Shown here piece after piece: positions 48,198 to 56,745 of a stretch of DNA of 64,000 nt (its first letter is position 1; every line of letters begins with the position of its first letter). This stretch comes from an uncultured Microbacteriaceae bacterium (GTDB lineage Bacteria > Actinomycetota > Actinomycetes > Actinomycetales > Microbacteriaceae), in contig CAIOLM010000036.1 in assembly GCA_903859205.1 (NCBI GenBank), positions 1 through 64,000 on the forward strand, written 5' to 3'. Made by a program: the position numbers and the translations under genes. The notes below the pieces were generated by a model, which was not told where the DNA came from, searched no databases, and saw only the letters and a list, made by a program, of their open reading frames with translations.

Positions 48198-49280
48198 CTA
48201 CTTCTCCTCATCCGCGTCGTCGGCGGTTTCAAGAACGTCAAGTTCAATTTCGGCCTCGGCCTCATCGATTGACCCGAGTGCGACCTTGAGTTCGTAGGCG
48301 AAGTCATTGATGCCAGCGCGTTCTTCTTCAATCTCAGTCAGACGGTCGGTGGTCTCCTGAAGCAAACCTTCTGCATGACCGCGCATCTGCTCCGATAGCA
48401 CTGCGGCGCGGTCACGGGCACGAGCAACCAGACGCTCAGCGGTTTCGTTTGCCGCAGCAACCGTGGCTTCTGCTTCTTGGTGCAGGCGCTCGTAGAGCGC
48501 CTCGGCCTCGGCGACCAGCTCCACGGCGTGCTGGTCGGCTTCGACAACCTGGGCCTCGGCATCGCGCGTGATTTCGGCGATGTAAGTGGAGGTCTGCTCG
48601 CTCAGACGGCGCGACTCGCGATCCGACTTCTCTTGAACTGCCTCAATCTCACGCTGGATGCGCTGCTGCTCACGCTCGTTGAGCTGGCGCAGCGTGGCCA
48701 TCTCGGCACGAGCGTCGTCGGTCTCACGCTGGACAACAGCAAGGATTTCGACGGCGGTTTGGTCTGCGTCTTGCTCGATGCTCTGGGCTTGCTCGCGCGC
48801 CTCTTCGAGGCTCGCTTTTGCTGCTTCGAGTCGTGACTCAGCAACCTGAATAATTTCTGCTGCACGGCGCTCGCTAGAAACTCGAGCCTCCACCGAACGC
48901 TTCTCAGCCTCGGCTGAAAGCTTCTCAGCCTGACGGTTAGCGCTGGTCGTGATGCGCTCGGCCTCGGCCTTGGCGATGTCACGAAGTTCGTTGACCTCGT
49001 CGGTTGCGTCCTTGAGCAACTTTCCGGCCTGCTCTTCAGCAACGCGGAGAGTCTGCTCGAAAGCCGCACCGAGATCAGAGAAGGAAGGCTTTGAGTTGGC
49101 TCGCTTAAGAGCACTCTTGGCCTCGTTAAGTTCACGGGTCAGGCGCTCAATGGCCTGATCGGTTGCCTCGCGGTCTGCCTGTGCGCGGTCGATGCGCGCG
49201 GTGATGTCGGCGAAGGCGCGGTCGACGTCGGCAGGCTCATAGCCGCGACGGGACTCACTGAATTGGGGCGTTTCGGCCAT
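48198..49280 (-). CDS. DivIVA-domain coiled-coil protein, paralogue A
   Basis: 360 residues from ATG 49280 (MAETPQF); a TTG at 49325 would add 15 residues that do not resemble the paralogue, so it was rejected. N-terminal module FSESRRGYEPADVDRAF (7-23), then coiled coil to about 325 and an acidic C-terminal tail ending DADEEK. Shares the LKRAN-KPSFSDLG block (59-71) and its continuation with paralogue B. Likely a membrane-curvature or pole-associated scaffold; partner choice between homo- and heteromers unknown. Confidence 0.85.
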   Translation of the reverse strand: MAETPQFSESRRGYEPADVDRAFADITARIDRAQADREATDQAIERLTRELNEAKSALKRANSKPSFSDLGAAFEQTLRVAEEQAGKLLKDATDEVNELRDIAKAEAERITTSANRQAEKLSAEAEKRSVEARVSSERRAAEIIQVAESRLEAAKASLEEAREQAQSIEQDADQTAVEILAVVQRETDDARAEMATLRQLNEREQQRIQREIEAVQEKSDRESRRLSEQTSTYIAEITRDAEAQVVEADQHAVELVAEAEALYERLHQEAEATVAAANETAERLVARARDRAAVLSEQMRGHAEGLLQETTDRLTEIEEERAGINDFAYELKVALGSIDEAEAEIELDVLETADDADEEK

Positions 49281-49335
49281 CAGATTCTCGGTTTTCAGCT
49301 CAACGTTGGACAGATATTTTTGCAAGGCAAAATCA

Positions 49336-49349
49336 GGAGGAAAACCTCC
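49336..49349 (-). other. small hairpin between Nudix-like gene and DivIVA paralogue A
   Basis: GGAGG-TTTT-CCTCC on the minus strand, followed by TGATTTTG. It may end the Nudix-like transcript or fold in the DivIVA leader; a TACACT hexamer lies just upstream of it (49363-49358). Confidence 0.4.
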
Positions 49350-49385
49350 GCTGTTTTAGTGTACCTGAAGCGCGAGCACCTATAT

Positions 49386-49925
49386 CTAGTGGGAATGCCC
49401 TACGGAGGAGAGTGCCGCACGCAGCAGGGCGCCGCGACCACCCTCCATCTCATCGAGCACTGCACTGCTGATGGCATCCTCGGGGGTTAGCCAGGTCAGT
49501 TCGAGAGCATCTTGGCGAGGCTCACAGGTACCCGTAACTGGTACAACGAAGACCAGCGAAACAGCGTGCTGACGCTCATCCGTGTAGGCAGAGATGCCCT
49601 TGAACGGGAAGTATTCGGCGACGTGAGCCGGGATGGGGCTTGCCGGAAGCAGCGGGAAGGCCATAGGGCCGAGGTCTTTCTCCAGGTGACGAAACAGCGC
49701 CTCGCGCAGTGTCTCGCCGTACATCACGCGACCCGAAACAATTGTGCGGGTCATGGCACCGGAGGCGTTGGCGCGAAGCAGAAGCCCGACCTCGGTGACG
49801 ACACCGAGTCCGTCGACGCGCACGGGAACAGCCTCAACGTACAGCAAGGGCAGACGGCGGCGGATGTTCGCCAGCTCGTCATCGCTCAACCAACCGCCAC
49901 TGGGATCCGGGGTGCCAACGCTCAT
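49386..49925 (-). CDS. Nudix-like protein with degenerate Nudix box (DUF4916-like)
   Basis: 179 residues. The Nudix-box region reads SGRVMYGETLREALFRHLEKDLG: the G and first E are in place, but the catalytic REUXEE part is RHLEKD, lacking the metal-binding glutamates. The C-terminal LELTWLTPEDAISS is typical Nudix. The protein is probably not a classical pyrophosphohydrolase and may bind a nucleotide. Widespread in actinobacteria. ATG at 49925. Between a small membrane protein and the DivIVA pair. Confidence 0.8.
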   Translation of the reverse strand: MSVGTPDPSGGWLSDDELANIRRRLPLLYVEAVPVRVDGLGVVTEVGLLLRANASGAMTRTIVSGRVMYGETLREALFRHLEKDLGPMAFPLLPASPIPAHVAEYFPFKGISAYTDERQHAVSLVFVVPVTGTCEPRQDALELTWLTPEDAISSAVLDEMEGGRGALLRAALSSVGHSH

Positions 49926-49935
49926 GTTTCTATTT

Positions 49936-50181
49936 CTATCGGATACCGCGCTCGCGCCAGCGCTTCACGCGCCAAACGTAGAGCTTCAGAAGTTGAGGCA
50001 CGAGAACGTAAACCGCAAGCGGGACGATGATCACGGTCAACACGAAGGCTTTCAAGACGGGGTGCAGAGTGCCCATGATGGGTCCGAGGAACGCGAGGCC
50101 AAGGGCAACGAGCGGAAAGATCACGATCCACGTCGCGGCGGCGCGGATGTGAATCGAAGGAATGATGGGCTTTTCAGTCAT
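49936..50181 (-). CDS. small two-to-three-span membrane protein
   Basis: 81 residues: a short polar start, spans at about 13-33 and 42-63, and a basic end (RVKRWRERGIR). No family recognised. TAGGCT lies exactly 6 bases before the ATG (leaderless signature). The stop is 10 bases before the Nudix-like ATG, so they form one unit. Confidence 0.65.
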   Translation of the reverse strand: MTEKPIIPSIHIRAAATWIVIFPLVALGLAFLGPIMGTLHPVLKAFVLTVIIVPLAVYVLVPQLLKLYVWRVKRWRERGIR

Positions 50182-50187
50182 GGTGTC

Positions 50188-50193
50188 AGCCTA
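50188..50193 (-). promoter_or_regulatory. candidate -10 element for leaderless small membrane protein gene
   Basis: TAGGCT, six bases (GACACC), ATG. Confidence 0.5.
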
Positions 50194-50249
50194 GGTGGGA
50201 TTTGCGGGCACAGTGGGTTCAATGAACGACCACCAGAGCACAAAAAAAT

Positions 50250-50272
50250 AAGACCCCCTGAACGGGGGTCTT
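50250..50272. terminator. terminator of tRNA-Ser
   Basis: AAGACCCCC / GGGGGTCTT with a 5-base loop. On the minus strand it is followed by ATTTTTTTG, ending the tRNA transcript 8 bases after its CCA end. Confidence 0.88.
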
Positions 50273-50279
50273 ACTTTTA

Positions 50280-50369
50280 TGGCGGTCCCGGTGGGATTTG
50301 AACCCACGGTGGACTTTCACCCACACAACTTTTCGAGAGTTGCACCTTCGGCCGCTCGGACACGGAACC
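50280..50369 (-). tRNA. tRNA-Ser (anticodon CGA)
   Basis: 90 bases including an encoded CCA. Acceptor arm GGTTCCG pairs with CGGGACC, discriminator G. Anticodon stem CAACT/AGTTG with loop CTCGAAA gives anticodon CGA (50335-50333), reading UCG. A long variable arm (class II) and the GGTTCAAATCC T-arm are present. Confidence 0.96.
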
Positions 50370-50433
50370 GTGGGAAAGTTTACGCGAGGCACTCCCCTGC
50401 GCGCTAATCGAGGCCACCCGCACAGGTTTCCGC

Positions 50434-50460
50434 GCGCATCCACTCGCCTGTCGGATGCGC
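50434..50460. promoter_or_regulatory. inverted repeat upstream of radA
   Basis: GCGCATCC, 11 bases, GGATGCGC, perfect, ending 4 bases before the radA -10 hexamer. Could be an operator or the -35-region hairpin; not a recognised LexA box. Confidence 0.4.
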
Positions 50461-50464
50461 CAAC

Positions 50465-50470
50465 TAGGGT
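50465..50470 (+). promoter_or_regulatory. candidate -10 element for leaderless radA
   Basis: TAGGGT, six bases (GAAGTC), ATG. Confidence 0.55.
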
Positions 50471-50476
50471 GAAGTC

Positions 50477-51841
50477 ATGGCCAAAAACACTCCCGGTTTT
50501 CGCTGCAGCGAGTGCGGCTGGACGACCGCGAAATGGGCCGGTCGCTGTGGGGAATGTCAGGCCTGGGGCACTGTTGTTGAAGAAGGTGCCAAAACGGGCA
50601 TTCTCGCGAAGGTGACTTCGGTCAACCTCTCGGCAGACGCCGTTGCCAAGCCCATCACCGAGGTTTCGTTTTCGTCAGATGCCAGTCACACGCCGACCGG
50701 GGTCAACGAGTTCGATCGAGTGCTCGGCGGTGGCATTGTGCCCGGCGCCACCATCTTGCTTTCGGGTGAGCCCGGCGTCGGCAAATCCACGCTTCTGCTC
50801 GAGGTAGCCGCCCGCGCCGCAAAGTCGGGTACCAAAGTTCTCTACGTCAGCGCCGAAGAATCCGTCAGTCAGGTGCGACTGCGTGCCTCGCGAACAGGGG
50901 CTCTCACCGAGAACCTCTACCTCGCGGCCGAAACGGATCTCGGCACGGTGCTCGCTCAAATCGAGGCGGTCAACCCTGGCTTGCTCATCGTCGACTCGGT
51001 TCAAACCGTGGCTAGCGCATCCGTCGAAGGTTTAGCCGGAGGCCCCAGCCAGGTGCGCGAGGTCGCCAGCGCCTTGATTCGCGTTGCCAAGAATCGCGAG
51101 CTGCCCCTGCTGCTTGTCGGCCACGTGACCAAAGACGGCACCATCGCTGGCCCCCGTTTGCTCGAGCACCTCGTTGACGTGGTCTGCCAGTTTGAGGGTG
51201 ACCGCCAGACCGCCTTGCGATTTGTTCGCGCACTCAAGAACCGCTTCGGGCCCACCGACGAAGTCGGCTGCTTCGAGATGACCGGCGAGGGCATCAGCGA
51301 AGTACCCGACCCCAGCGGCCTATTCATGAGTCGCTCGGCGACGCCAGTTTCTGGCACCTGTGTGACTGTGGCCATGGAGGGTCGCCGCGCTCTGCCCGTC
51401 GAGATTCAAGCACTGGTCGTGGCAAGCAGCACAGCCAACCCGCGCCGCGTCACCAACGGCGTCGACTCATCTCGAGTCGCCATGCTGCTTGCTGTGCTGG
51501 AACGCCGAGCAGGGCTCAAGCTCAGCGACAAAGACGTTTATGTCTCGACAGTTGGCGGTGTGCGCCTGGCCGAACCGGGGGCCGACCTTGCCATCGCGAT
51601 TGCTATCGCCAGCGCATTTCACGACAAACCCATTGCGCCCACGGTTGCCGCATTCGGCGAGATCAGCCTCGCCGGCGAGGTGCGTCCTGTGGCATCAGGC
51701 CGACAGCGTGAGAGCGAGTCGACCCGACTGGGCTTCTCAACGCTCATCACAGACGACTCAGGTTCGATTCGCCAAGCCCTCGCCAAAGCGTTCGACACCG
51801 CGAAAGACGCCCGCGAGCGCGAGATCGACGCCGCTTTCTAG
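50477..51841 (+). CDS. radA: DNA repair protein RadA
   Basis: RecA-related helicase that speeds branch migration in recombination. Zinc finger C10, C13, C24, C27; Walker A GEPGVGKST (97-105); RadA-specific KNRFG (254-258); C-terminal Lon-protease-like domain with GADLAIAIAIAS. 454 residues, normal. Plus strand, preceded by tRNA-Ser on the minus strand. Its TAG stop is shared with the convergent gene inside CTAG. Confidence 0.97.
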   Translation: MAKNTPGFRCSECGWTTAKWAGRCGECQAWGTVVEEGAKTGILAKVTSVNLSADAVAKPITEVSFSSDASHTPTGVNEFDRVLGGGIVPGATILLSGEPGVGKSTLLLEVAARAAKSGTKVLYVSAEESVSQVRLRASRTGALTENLYLAAETDLGTVLAQIEAVNPGLLIVDSVQTVASASVEGLAGGPSQVREVASALIRVAKNRELPLLLVGHVTKDGTIAGPRLLEHLVDVVCQFEGDRQTALRFVRALKNRFGPTDEVGCFEMTGEGISEVPDPSGLFMSRSATPVSGTCVTVAMEGRRALPVEIQALVVASSTANPRRVTNGVDSSRVAMLLAVLERRAGLKLSDKDVYVSTVGGVRLAEPGADLAIAIAIASAFHDKPIAPTVAAFGEISLAGEVRPVASGRQRESESTRLGFSTLITDDSGSIRQALAKAFDTAKDAREREIDAAF

Positions 51842-52536
51842 TTCAAGGTAAACGACTTGGACTGCGCCGACTTGGCCGGGCCCATGAAGGTCGTCAGGTA
51901 GTACGTGGCTCCCGCGGCCGAGGCCTTGGCGCGAGTGGCGGCGTCACAGGTGTCGGGCGAGCTCACCTCGCGGTTCCACGAGACCGGAGTCGCTGAGCTG
52001 AGCTTCTGCCCCGGCTCCAGGAGTGCCCAGTAATCAACACCATCGGTTTGGCAATCGGTAGATTGCCAAATGATTTTGCCATTGCTCGAAATCTGGAAGA
52101 CCTGAGCGGTCGTGCCTACGTTGACCTTGCAGGCGCTCGGGCCGGCGTTCTTCACTGACATCGTGAGCTGCGGGTTCTGGCCAGAACCATAAGAAACCTT
52201 GTCGGTAGACGCAGTGACCTGAAGCACCTTGGTTGCACAGGTTGCCTCCGGACCGGTGTATCCGGTGTCACCCATAATCGGGCTACCAGAGGCGCCAGGG
52301 TCCGGCGTAGCCGAATCTTGCGGAACCGGGCCATCGGTCGAGGGAGCAATCGTGGGAGCGACGGTCGGCGAGGCGGTCGGCTCTGGCGTGGAGCCCGAAG
52401 AGCACTGCGCCAGGCTGATCACGATGATCAGAACGATGAGGATGAGCCCACCTACGGCAACCTGCTGACGACGTCGAATGACCTTCTTGGAATAGCGTCG
52501 GCGAGGCGGTTGGGTGCCGGGTCGGTACTGGGACAT
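51838..52536 (-). CDS. membrane-anchored extracytoplasmic protein of unknown function
   Basis: 232 residues: basic cytoplasmic start (RRRYSKKVIRRRQQ), one span at 26-44, Cys45 in LAQC (lipobox-like but unusually far from the N-terminus), a Thr/Pro/Ser-rich linker to about 90, then a beta-rich domain of about 140 residues with four further cysteines (two likely disulfides). The domain resembles intracellular-proteinase-inhibitor or DUF4232-like folds, which is a guess. 13 bases after the ArgA-like gene. Confidence 0.7.
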   Translation of the reverse strand: MSQYRPGTQPPRRRYSKKVIRRRQQVAVGGLILIVLIIVISLAQCSSGSTPEPTASPTVAPTIAPSTDGPVPQDSATPDPGASGSPIMGDTGYTGPEATCATKVLQVTASTDKVSYGSGQNPQLTMSVKNAGPSACKVNVGTTAQVFQISSNGKIIWQSTDCQTDGVDYWALLEPGQKLSSATPVSWNREVSSPDTCDAATRAKASAAGATYYLTTFMGPAKSAQSKSFTLN

Positions 52537-52542
52537 AGCCCT

Positions 52543-52548
52543 ACCGTA
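52543..52548 (-). promoter_or_regulatory. candidate -10 element before the membrane-anchored protein gene
   Basis: TACGGT, six bases (AGGGCT), ATG. Lies in the 13-base gap after the ArgA-like stop, so it may be a chance match in an operon. Confidence 0.35.
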
Positions 52549-52549
52549 T

Positions 52550-53059
52550 CTAGAGCAACCTGAGCATTCGGGTATTACCGAGCGTGTTCGGCTTTACGCG
52601 GGCAACGTCCAGGAATTCGGCCACACCTTCGTCATGCGAGCGAAGCATCTCGGCGTAGACCTCGGGTGGGATGATTTCGTCGCTTACCTCAGCGAATCCT
52701 TGGCGGGTAAAGAAATCCACCTCGAAGGTCAAACAGAACAGACGACCCAGCCCGATGGACCGAGCCTGCTTCTCCAAGTCGCTGTAAATCGCGTGACCAA
52801 CACCGTGACCGCGGAAGTCGTCATGAACAGCAATGGTTCGCACCTCGCCGAGGTCTTGCCAGAGCACGTGCAAGGCACCGCATCCGACAACTCGATCGGC
52901 GCCGTCGACGGCAACTCGAAACTCGAGAACTGACTCATAAAGCTCGACGTTTTCCTTGCGCAGCAGGATGTTCTGCTCCACGAGTGGCTCGATCAGCGCC
53001 TGAATTCCAGGGACGTCAGATGTGCGCGCGGGGCGCACACTGAACGTCTTTTCGGTCAT
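52550..53059 (-). CDS. argA: amino-acid (glutamate) N-acetyltransferase, short actinobacterial ArgA type
   Basis: 169-residue GNAT protein resembling mycobacterial Rv2747, the stand-alone N-acetylglutamate synthase that starts arginine synthesis. Acetyl-CoA loop RGHGVG (83-88) after EVRTIAVHDDF, and the FFTRQGF segment (116-122) found in ArgA C-terminal domains. It lacks the amino-acid-kinase domain of E. coli ArgA. Between clpC and the membrane-anchored protein. TACGCT lies 6 bases before the ATG. Confidence 0.82.
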   Translation of the reverse strand: MTEKTFSVRPARTSDVPGIQALIEPLVEQNILLRKENVELYESVLEFRVAVDGADRVVGCGALHVLWQDLGEVRTIAVHDDFRGHGVGHAIYSDLEKQARSIGLGRLFCLTFEVDFFTRQGFAEVSDEIIPPEVYAEMLRSHDEGVAEFLDVARVKPNTLGNTRMLRLL

Positions 53060-53065
53060 CCCTCA

Positions 53066-53071
53066 AGCGTA
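53066..53071 (-). promoter_or_regulatory. candidate -10 element for leaderless argA-like gene
   Basis: TACGCT, six bases (TGAGGG), ATG. The GAGGG could also act as a weak, too-close ribosome site. Confidence 0.45.
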
Positions 53072-53082
53072 GCGGTGGCGCA

Positions 53083-55554
53083 CTACTCGGTCGGGGTAGC
53101 CTCAGCGAACGCGTTCTTGCTCGTGGTGAAGATGAACTCGTTGTCGACGAGGTCCACGTGAACGTGGTCGCCAGCGTTGAGCTCGCCCTGCAGGATCTTC
53201 TCGGAGAGCTTGTCTTCGACCTCGCGCTGGATGGCGCGACGCAGCGGACGCGCTCCGAGCGATGGGTCGAACCCAATTTCGATGAGGCGATCCTTGGCAG
53301 CCTGCGTGATCTCGAGCGTCATGTCGCGGTCGAGCAGACGGTCGCTCAGACGCTTGCCGAACAGGTCGACAATCTGACGGAGCTCGTCTTTGCTCAACTG
53401 AGGGAACACGATGATGTCATCGACACGGTTCAAGAACTCGGGCTTGAAGTGCTTCTTGAGCTCTTCGTTGACCTTGCCGCGCATGCGGTCGTAGGTCGTG
53501 CCACCCTCGCCATCGATCTGGAAACCAACCGGGGTACCCGAGATGTCTTTGGTGCCGAGGTTGGTCGTCATGATGATGACGGTGTTCTTGAAGTCGACGA
53601 CACGACCCTGACCGTCGGTGAGGCGACCCTCTTCAAGAATCTGCAACAGCGAGTTGAAGATGTCGGGGTGAGCCTTTTCGATCTCGTCGAAAAGCACGAC
53701 ACTGAACGGCTTGCGGCGAACCTTCTCGGTGAGCTGTCCGCCTTCTTCGAAGCCGACGAATCCGGGAGGGGCACCGAACAAACGCGAAACGGTGTGCTTC
53801 TCGCCGTACTCGCTCATGTCGAGCGAGATGAGAGCGCCCTCGTCGTCGAACAGGAACTCGGCGAGCGCCTTGGCGAGCTCGGTTTTTCCGACACCGGTTG
53901 GACCGGCGAAGATGAACGAGCCCGAAGGACGCTTGGGGTCTTTGAGGCCAGCGCGCGTGCGACGGATGGTCTTTGACAGAGCCTCGATGGCTTCGTTCTG
54001 ACCGATGACGCGCTGATGCAAGGCCTTCTCCATGAAGACCAGTCGAGCCGACTCCTCTTCGGTGAGCTTGAACACCGGGATGCCCGTGGCCTGGGCCAGC
54101 ACCTCAGCGATGATTCCTTCGTCGACGACGCCATTCGTGGCCAGGTCACCTGAGCGCCACTTCTGCTCTTCACGAACGCGCTCACCCTGGAGGGCCTTCT
54201 CTTCGTCGCGCAACTTGGCGGCGAGCTCGAAGTCTTGGTCTTCGATGGCCTTTTCTTTCTCGGCGCGTGTCAGAGAAATCTTGTCGTCGAGCTCACGAAG
54301 CTCGGGCGGGTTCGACAGGAACGACAGGCGCAGACGAGCTCCGGCCTCATCGATGAGGTCGATGGCCTTGTCGGGCAAGAAGCGGTCGCTGATGTAACGG
54401 TCGGCCAGGTTGGCTGCCGCAACGAGGGCTCCGTCGGTGATCTGAACTTTGTGGTGTGCCTCGTAACGGTCGCGCAGACCCTTGAGAATGTTGATGGCGT
54501 GCGGCAGCGACGGCTCGGCAACCTGAACAGGCTGGAAGCGGCGCTCGAGTGCGGCATCCTTTTCAAAGTGCTTGCGGTACTCGTCAAGAGTGGTTGCGCC
54601 AATGGTCTGGAGCTCACCGCGGGCGAGCATGGGCTTGAGGATGCTCGCAGCATCAATCGCGCCTTCGGCAGCGCCGGCACCGACCAGCGAGTGAATCTCG
54701 TCGATGAAGACGATGATGTCGCCGCGGGTACGAATCTCTTTGGTGACCTTCTTCAGACGCTCTTCGAAGTCACCGCGGTAGCGGCTTCCGGCGATGAGCG
54801 AGCCGAGGTCGAGCGTGTAGACCTGCTTGTCTTTAAGGGTCTCGGGAACCTGACCAGTAACGATGGCCTGCGCCAGACCTTCAACAACGGCGGTCTTTCC
54901 GACTCCGGGTTCACCGATAAGCACGGGGTTGTTCTTGGTGCGGCGCGACAGGATCTGCATGACGCGCTCAATCTCTTTTTCACGGCCGATGACCGGGTCG
55001 AGCTTGCCGTCGCGCGCCTGCTGGGTGAGGTTGCGACCGAACTGGTCGAGCACCTGCGAGCCGGCGGCCGAGCCCGTGGGCTCTTCTTTGGCGCCGGTGG
55101 CAACGGGCTCTTTGCCCTGGTAACCCGAGAGAAGCTGAATGACCTGCTGGCGAACGCGGTTGAGGTCAGCGCCGAGCTTGACCAGAACCTGAGCGGCAAC
55201 GCCCTCACCCTCGCGAATGAGACCGAGAAGGATGTGCTCGGTGCCGATGTAGTTGTGTCCGAGCTGCAGTGCCTCGCGCAGGCTGAGCTCAAGGACCTTC
55301 TTGGCGCGAGGGGTGAAGGGAATGTGACCCGTCGGCTGCTGCTGCCCCTGACCGATGATGTCTTGCACCTGCTCGCGCACGGCGTCGAGCGAGATGTTCA
55401 GCGACTCGAGCGCCTTGGCTGCAACACCCTCGCCCTCGTGAATCAGACCCAAAAGGATGTGCTCAGTACCGATGTAGTTGTGGTTGAGCATCTTGGCTTC
55501 TTCTTGTGCCAAGACAACGACGCGACGAGCGCGGTCAGTAAATCTCTCAAACAT
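53083..55554 (-). CDS. clpC: ATP-dependent Clp protease ATP-binding subunit ClpC
   Basis: HSP100 unfoldase feeding ClpP. 823 residues: double Clp_N repeat (1-145, with the tandem [14 protein letters not shown] motif), first AAA+ domain with [10 protein letters not shown], a UVR-like middle domain ([14 protein letters not shown]), second AAA+ domain with [10 protein letters not shown], and a C-terminal D2-small domain. ATG at 55554 with AAGGAG upstream. A ClgR-like box lies about 72 bases upstream, the expected regulator of clp genes in actinobacteria. Confidence 0.98.
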   Translation of the reverse strand: MFERFTDRARRVVVLAQEEAKMLNHNYIGTEHILLGLIHEGEGVAAKALESLNISLDAVREQVQDIIGQGQQQPTGHIPFTPRAKKVLELSLREALQLGHNYIGTEHILLGLIREGEGVAAQVLVKLGADLNRVRQQVIQLLSGYQGKEPVATGAKEEPTGSAAGSQVLDQFGRNLTQQARDGKLDPVIGREKEIERVMQILSRRTKNNPVLIGEPGVGKTAVVEGLAQAIVTGQVPETLKDKQVYTLDLGSLIAGSRYRGDFEERLKKVTKEIRTRGDIIVFIDEIHSLVGAGAAEGAIDAASILKPMLARGELQTIGATTLDEYRKHFEKDAALERRFQPVQVAEPSLPHAINILKGLRDRYEAHHKVQITDGALVAAANLADRYISDRFLPDKAIDLIDEAGARLRLSFLSNPPELRELDDKISLTRAEKEKAIEDQDFELAAKLRDEEKALQGERVREEQKWRSGDLATNGVVDEGIIAEVLAQATGIPVFKLTEEESARLVFMEKALHQRVIGQNEAIEALSKTIRRTRAGLKDPKRPSGSFIFAGPTGVGKTELAKALAEFLFDDEGALISLDMSEYGEKHTVSRLFGAPPGFVGFEEGGQLTEKVRRKPFSVVLFDEIEKAHPDIFNSLLQILEEGRLTDGQGRVVDFKNTVIIMTTNLGTKDISGTPVGFQIDGEGGTTYDRMRGKVNEELKKHFKPEFLNRVDDIIVFPQLSKDELRQIVDLFGKRLSDRLLDRDMTLEITQAAKDRLIEIGFDPSLGARPLRRAIQREVEDKLSEKILQGELNAGDHVHVDLVDNEFIFTTSKNAFAEATPTE

Positions 55555-55625
55555 TTCGAACTCCTTCGGCGCCGGACATTACGGCTTACATATAGGTAAC
55601 CAGCCGACGACTGAATTTTGGGCGT

Positions 55626-55643
55626 TGTTCGCCGTGGGCGTTA
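55626..55643. promoter_or_regulatory. ClgR-like operator upstream of clpC
   Basis: TGTTCGCCGTGGGCGTTA agrees at 16 of 18 positions with the corynebacterial ClgR motif WNNWCGCYNANRGCGWWS as I remember it. ClgR activates clpC and clpP genes in actinobacteria. Confidence 0.45.
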
Positions 55644-55648
55644 TCGCT

Positions 55649-55767
55649 GATGAATTTTCTGTCTCCGTGACATTTGTCTCCTCGCTCAAACATTGAGGCG
55701 TCGATAAATCGATGACGCCTCAAAACTCGCAACCCCGACAAACATCACCTCCGACAGAAAATTCATC
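55649..55767. repeat. 119-base imperfect palindrome between clpC and pirin gene
   Basis: The outer 15 bases are perfectly inverted (GATGAATTTTCTGTC at 55649-55663 and its complement at 55753-55767). The next ~16 bases are also inverted in part (GTGAYRTTTGTC on both arms), and the centre holds TTGAGGCGTC / GACGCCTCAA (55693-55723). The whole would fold as one long hairpin, like a MITE, and also act as a terminator or insulator. It ends 45 bases before the pirin GTG. Confidence 0.65.
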
Positions 55768-55812
55768 GGCCATCCACGGGAACAAAAATCCCGCCAGCGG
55801 GTTAGATGAAGT

Positions 55813-56724
55813 GTGACCGTTTACCCGCCCCGCGTTGTGCCCCTCGGTGGTGTGCGCGCGATGAAAGTGCGGCGCACAATTCCCCGAATCGGTCGCACCA
55901 CCATCGGCGCCTGGTGTTTTCTCGACCACTACGGGCCGAATGAGATTCAGGGCGGCGACGCAGGGATGGCGGTTCCGCCGCACCCGCACACCGGATTGCA
56001 AACCGTCAGTTGGCTCTTCGAGGGCGAGATCGAGCACTACGACAGCGTGGGCTCGCACCAGTTGATCAACCCGGGCACGGTGAACCTGATGACTGCCGGG
56101 CGGGGAATCCAGCACGTCGAGGTGTCGACGCCGCGCACGAAGCGCATTCACGGGGTGCAGCTCTGGGTGGCGCTGCCGGATTCCGCGCGACATGGGCTGC
56201 CGTTCTTTGAGCATCACGTTGCGCCGCGGGCAAGCGTCGGCGGGGCATCTGTGACCGTGTTCGTCGGCGAGATGCTGGGTGTTACCGCCCCGACGACAAC
56301 CTTTAGTCCGCTCGTAGGAGCAGAGATTCTGATTCCCGCTGGCGAGCGCATCGAACTGCCCGCGAACCCCGAATTCGAGTACGGCGTGCTCGTCGACTCG
56401 GGCGACGTGATCGTCAGCGGTGAGGTCGTCGAGCCTGCACACCTGGCCTACGCGCCCACGGGCGCCCACACGGTCGTCATCGAAACCGGTGACCAGCCGG
56501 CGAGGGTGCTGCTCATCGGCGGCGTTCCCTTTGGCGAAAAGCTCGTGATGTGGTGGAACTTCGTGGGCCGCGACCACGACGAAATTGCGGCGTTTCGTGC
56601 GAAGTGGCAAAGCGAGGTCGTCCACGGTACCGACCACGAGGGAGACTTCGGATTCGTGGCCTACCCGACAGGCCCACTGCCGGCTCCCGAGATGCCCACC
56701 GTTCGCCTGCGCGCCCGCGGATAG
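55813..56724 (+). CDS. pirin family protein
   Basis: 303-residue bicupin. The Fe-binding residues are H57, H59, H101 and E103, matching the pirin pattern PPHPHTGLQTV...GRGIQHVE exactly. Bacterial pirins are quercetin 2,3-dioxygenases or redox regulators; which applies is unknown. GTG start. Convergent with the AraC-type gene. Confidence 0.93.
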   Translation: MTVYPPRVVPLGGVRAMKVRRTIPRIGRTTIGAWCFLDHYGPNEIQGGDAGMAVPPHPHTGLQTVSWLFEGEIEHYDSVGSHQLINPGTVNLMTAGRGIQHVEVSTPRTKRIHGVQLWVALPDSARHGLPFFEHHVAPRASVGGASVTVFVGEMLGVTAPTTTFSPLVGAEILIPAGERIELPANPEFEYGVLVDSGDVIVSGEVVEPAHLAYAPTGAHTVVIETGDQPARVLLIGGVPFGEKLVMWWNFVGRDHDEIAAFRAKWQSEVVHGTDHEGDFGFVAYPTGPLPAPEMPTVRLRARG

Positions 56725-56745
56725 CTTTCGGAGCTAGCTTCGAAG

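Noticed and set aside
51838-51841. Frame error at the radA / membrane-protein junction
   Set aside because: The overlap is a shared CTAG in which both convergent genes use TAG; both proteins end normally.
55720-56637. Long minus-strand open frame (305 codons) opposite the pirin gene
   Set aside because: Lies wholly antisense to a gene with intact pirin residues and has low-complexity Arg/His composition typical of a shadow frame.
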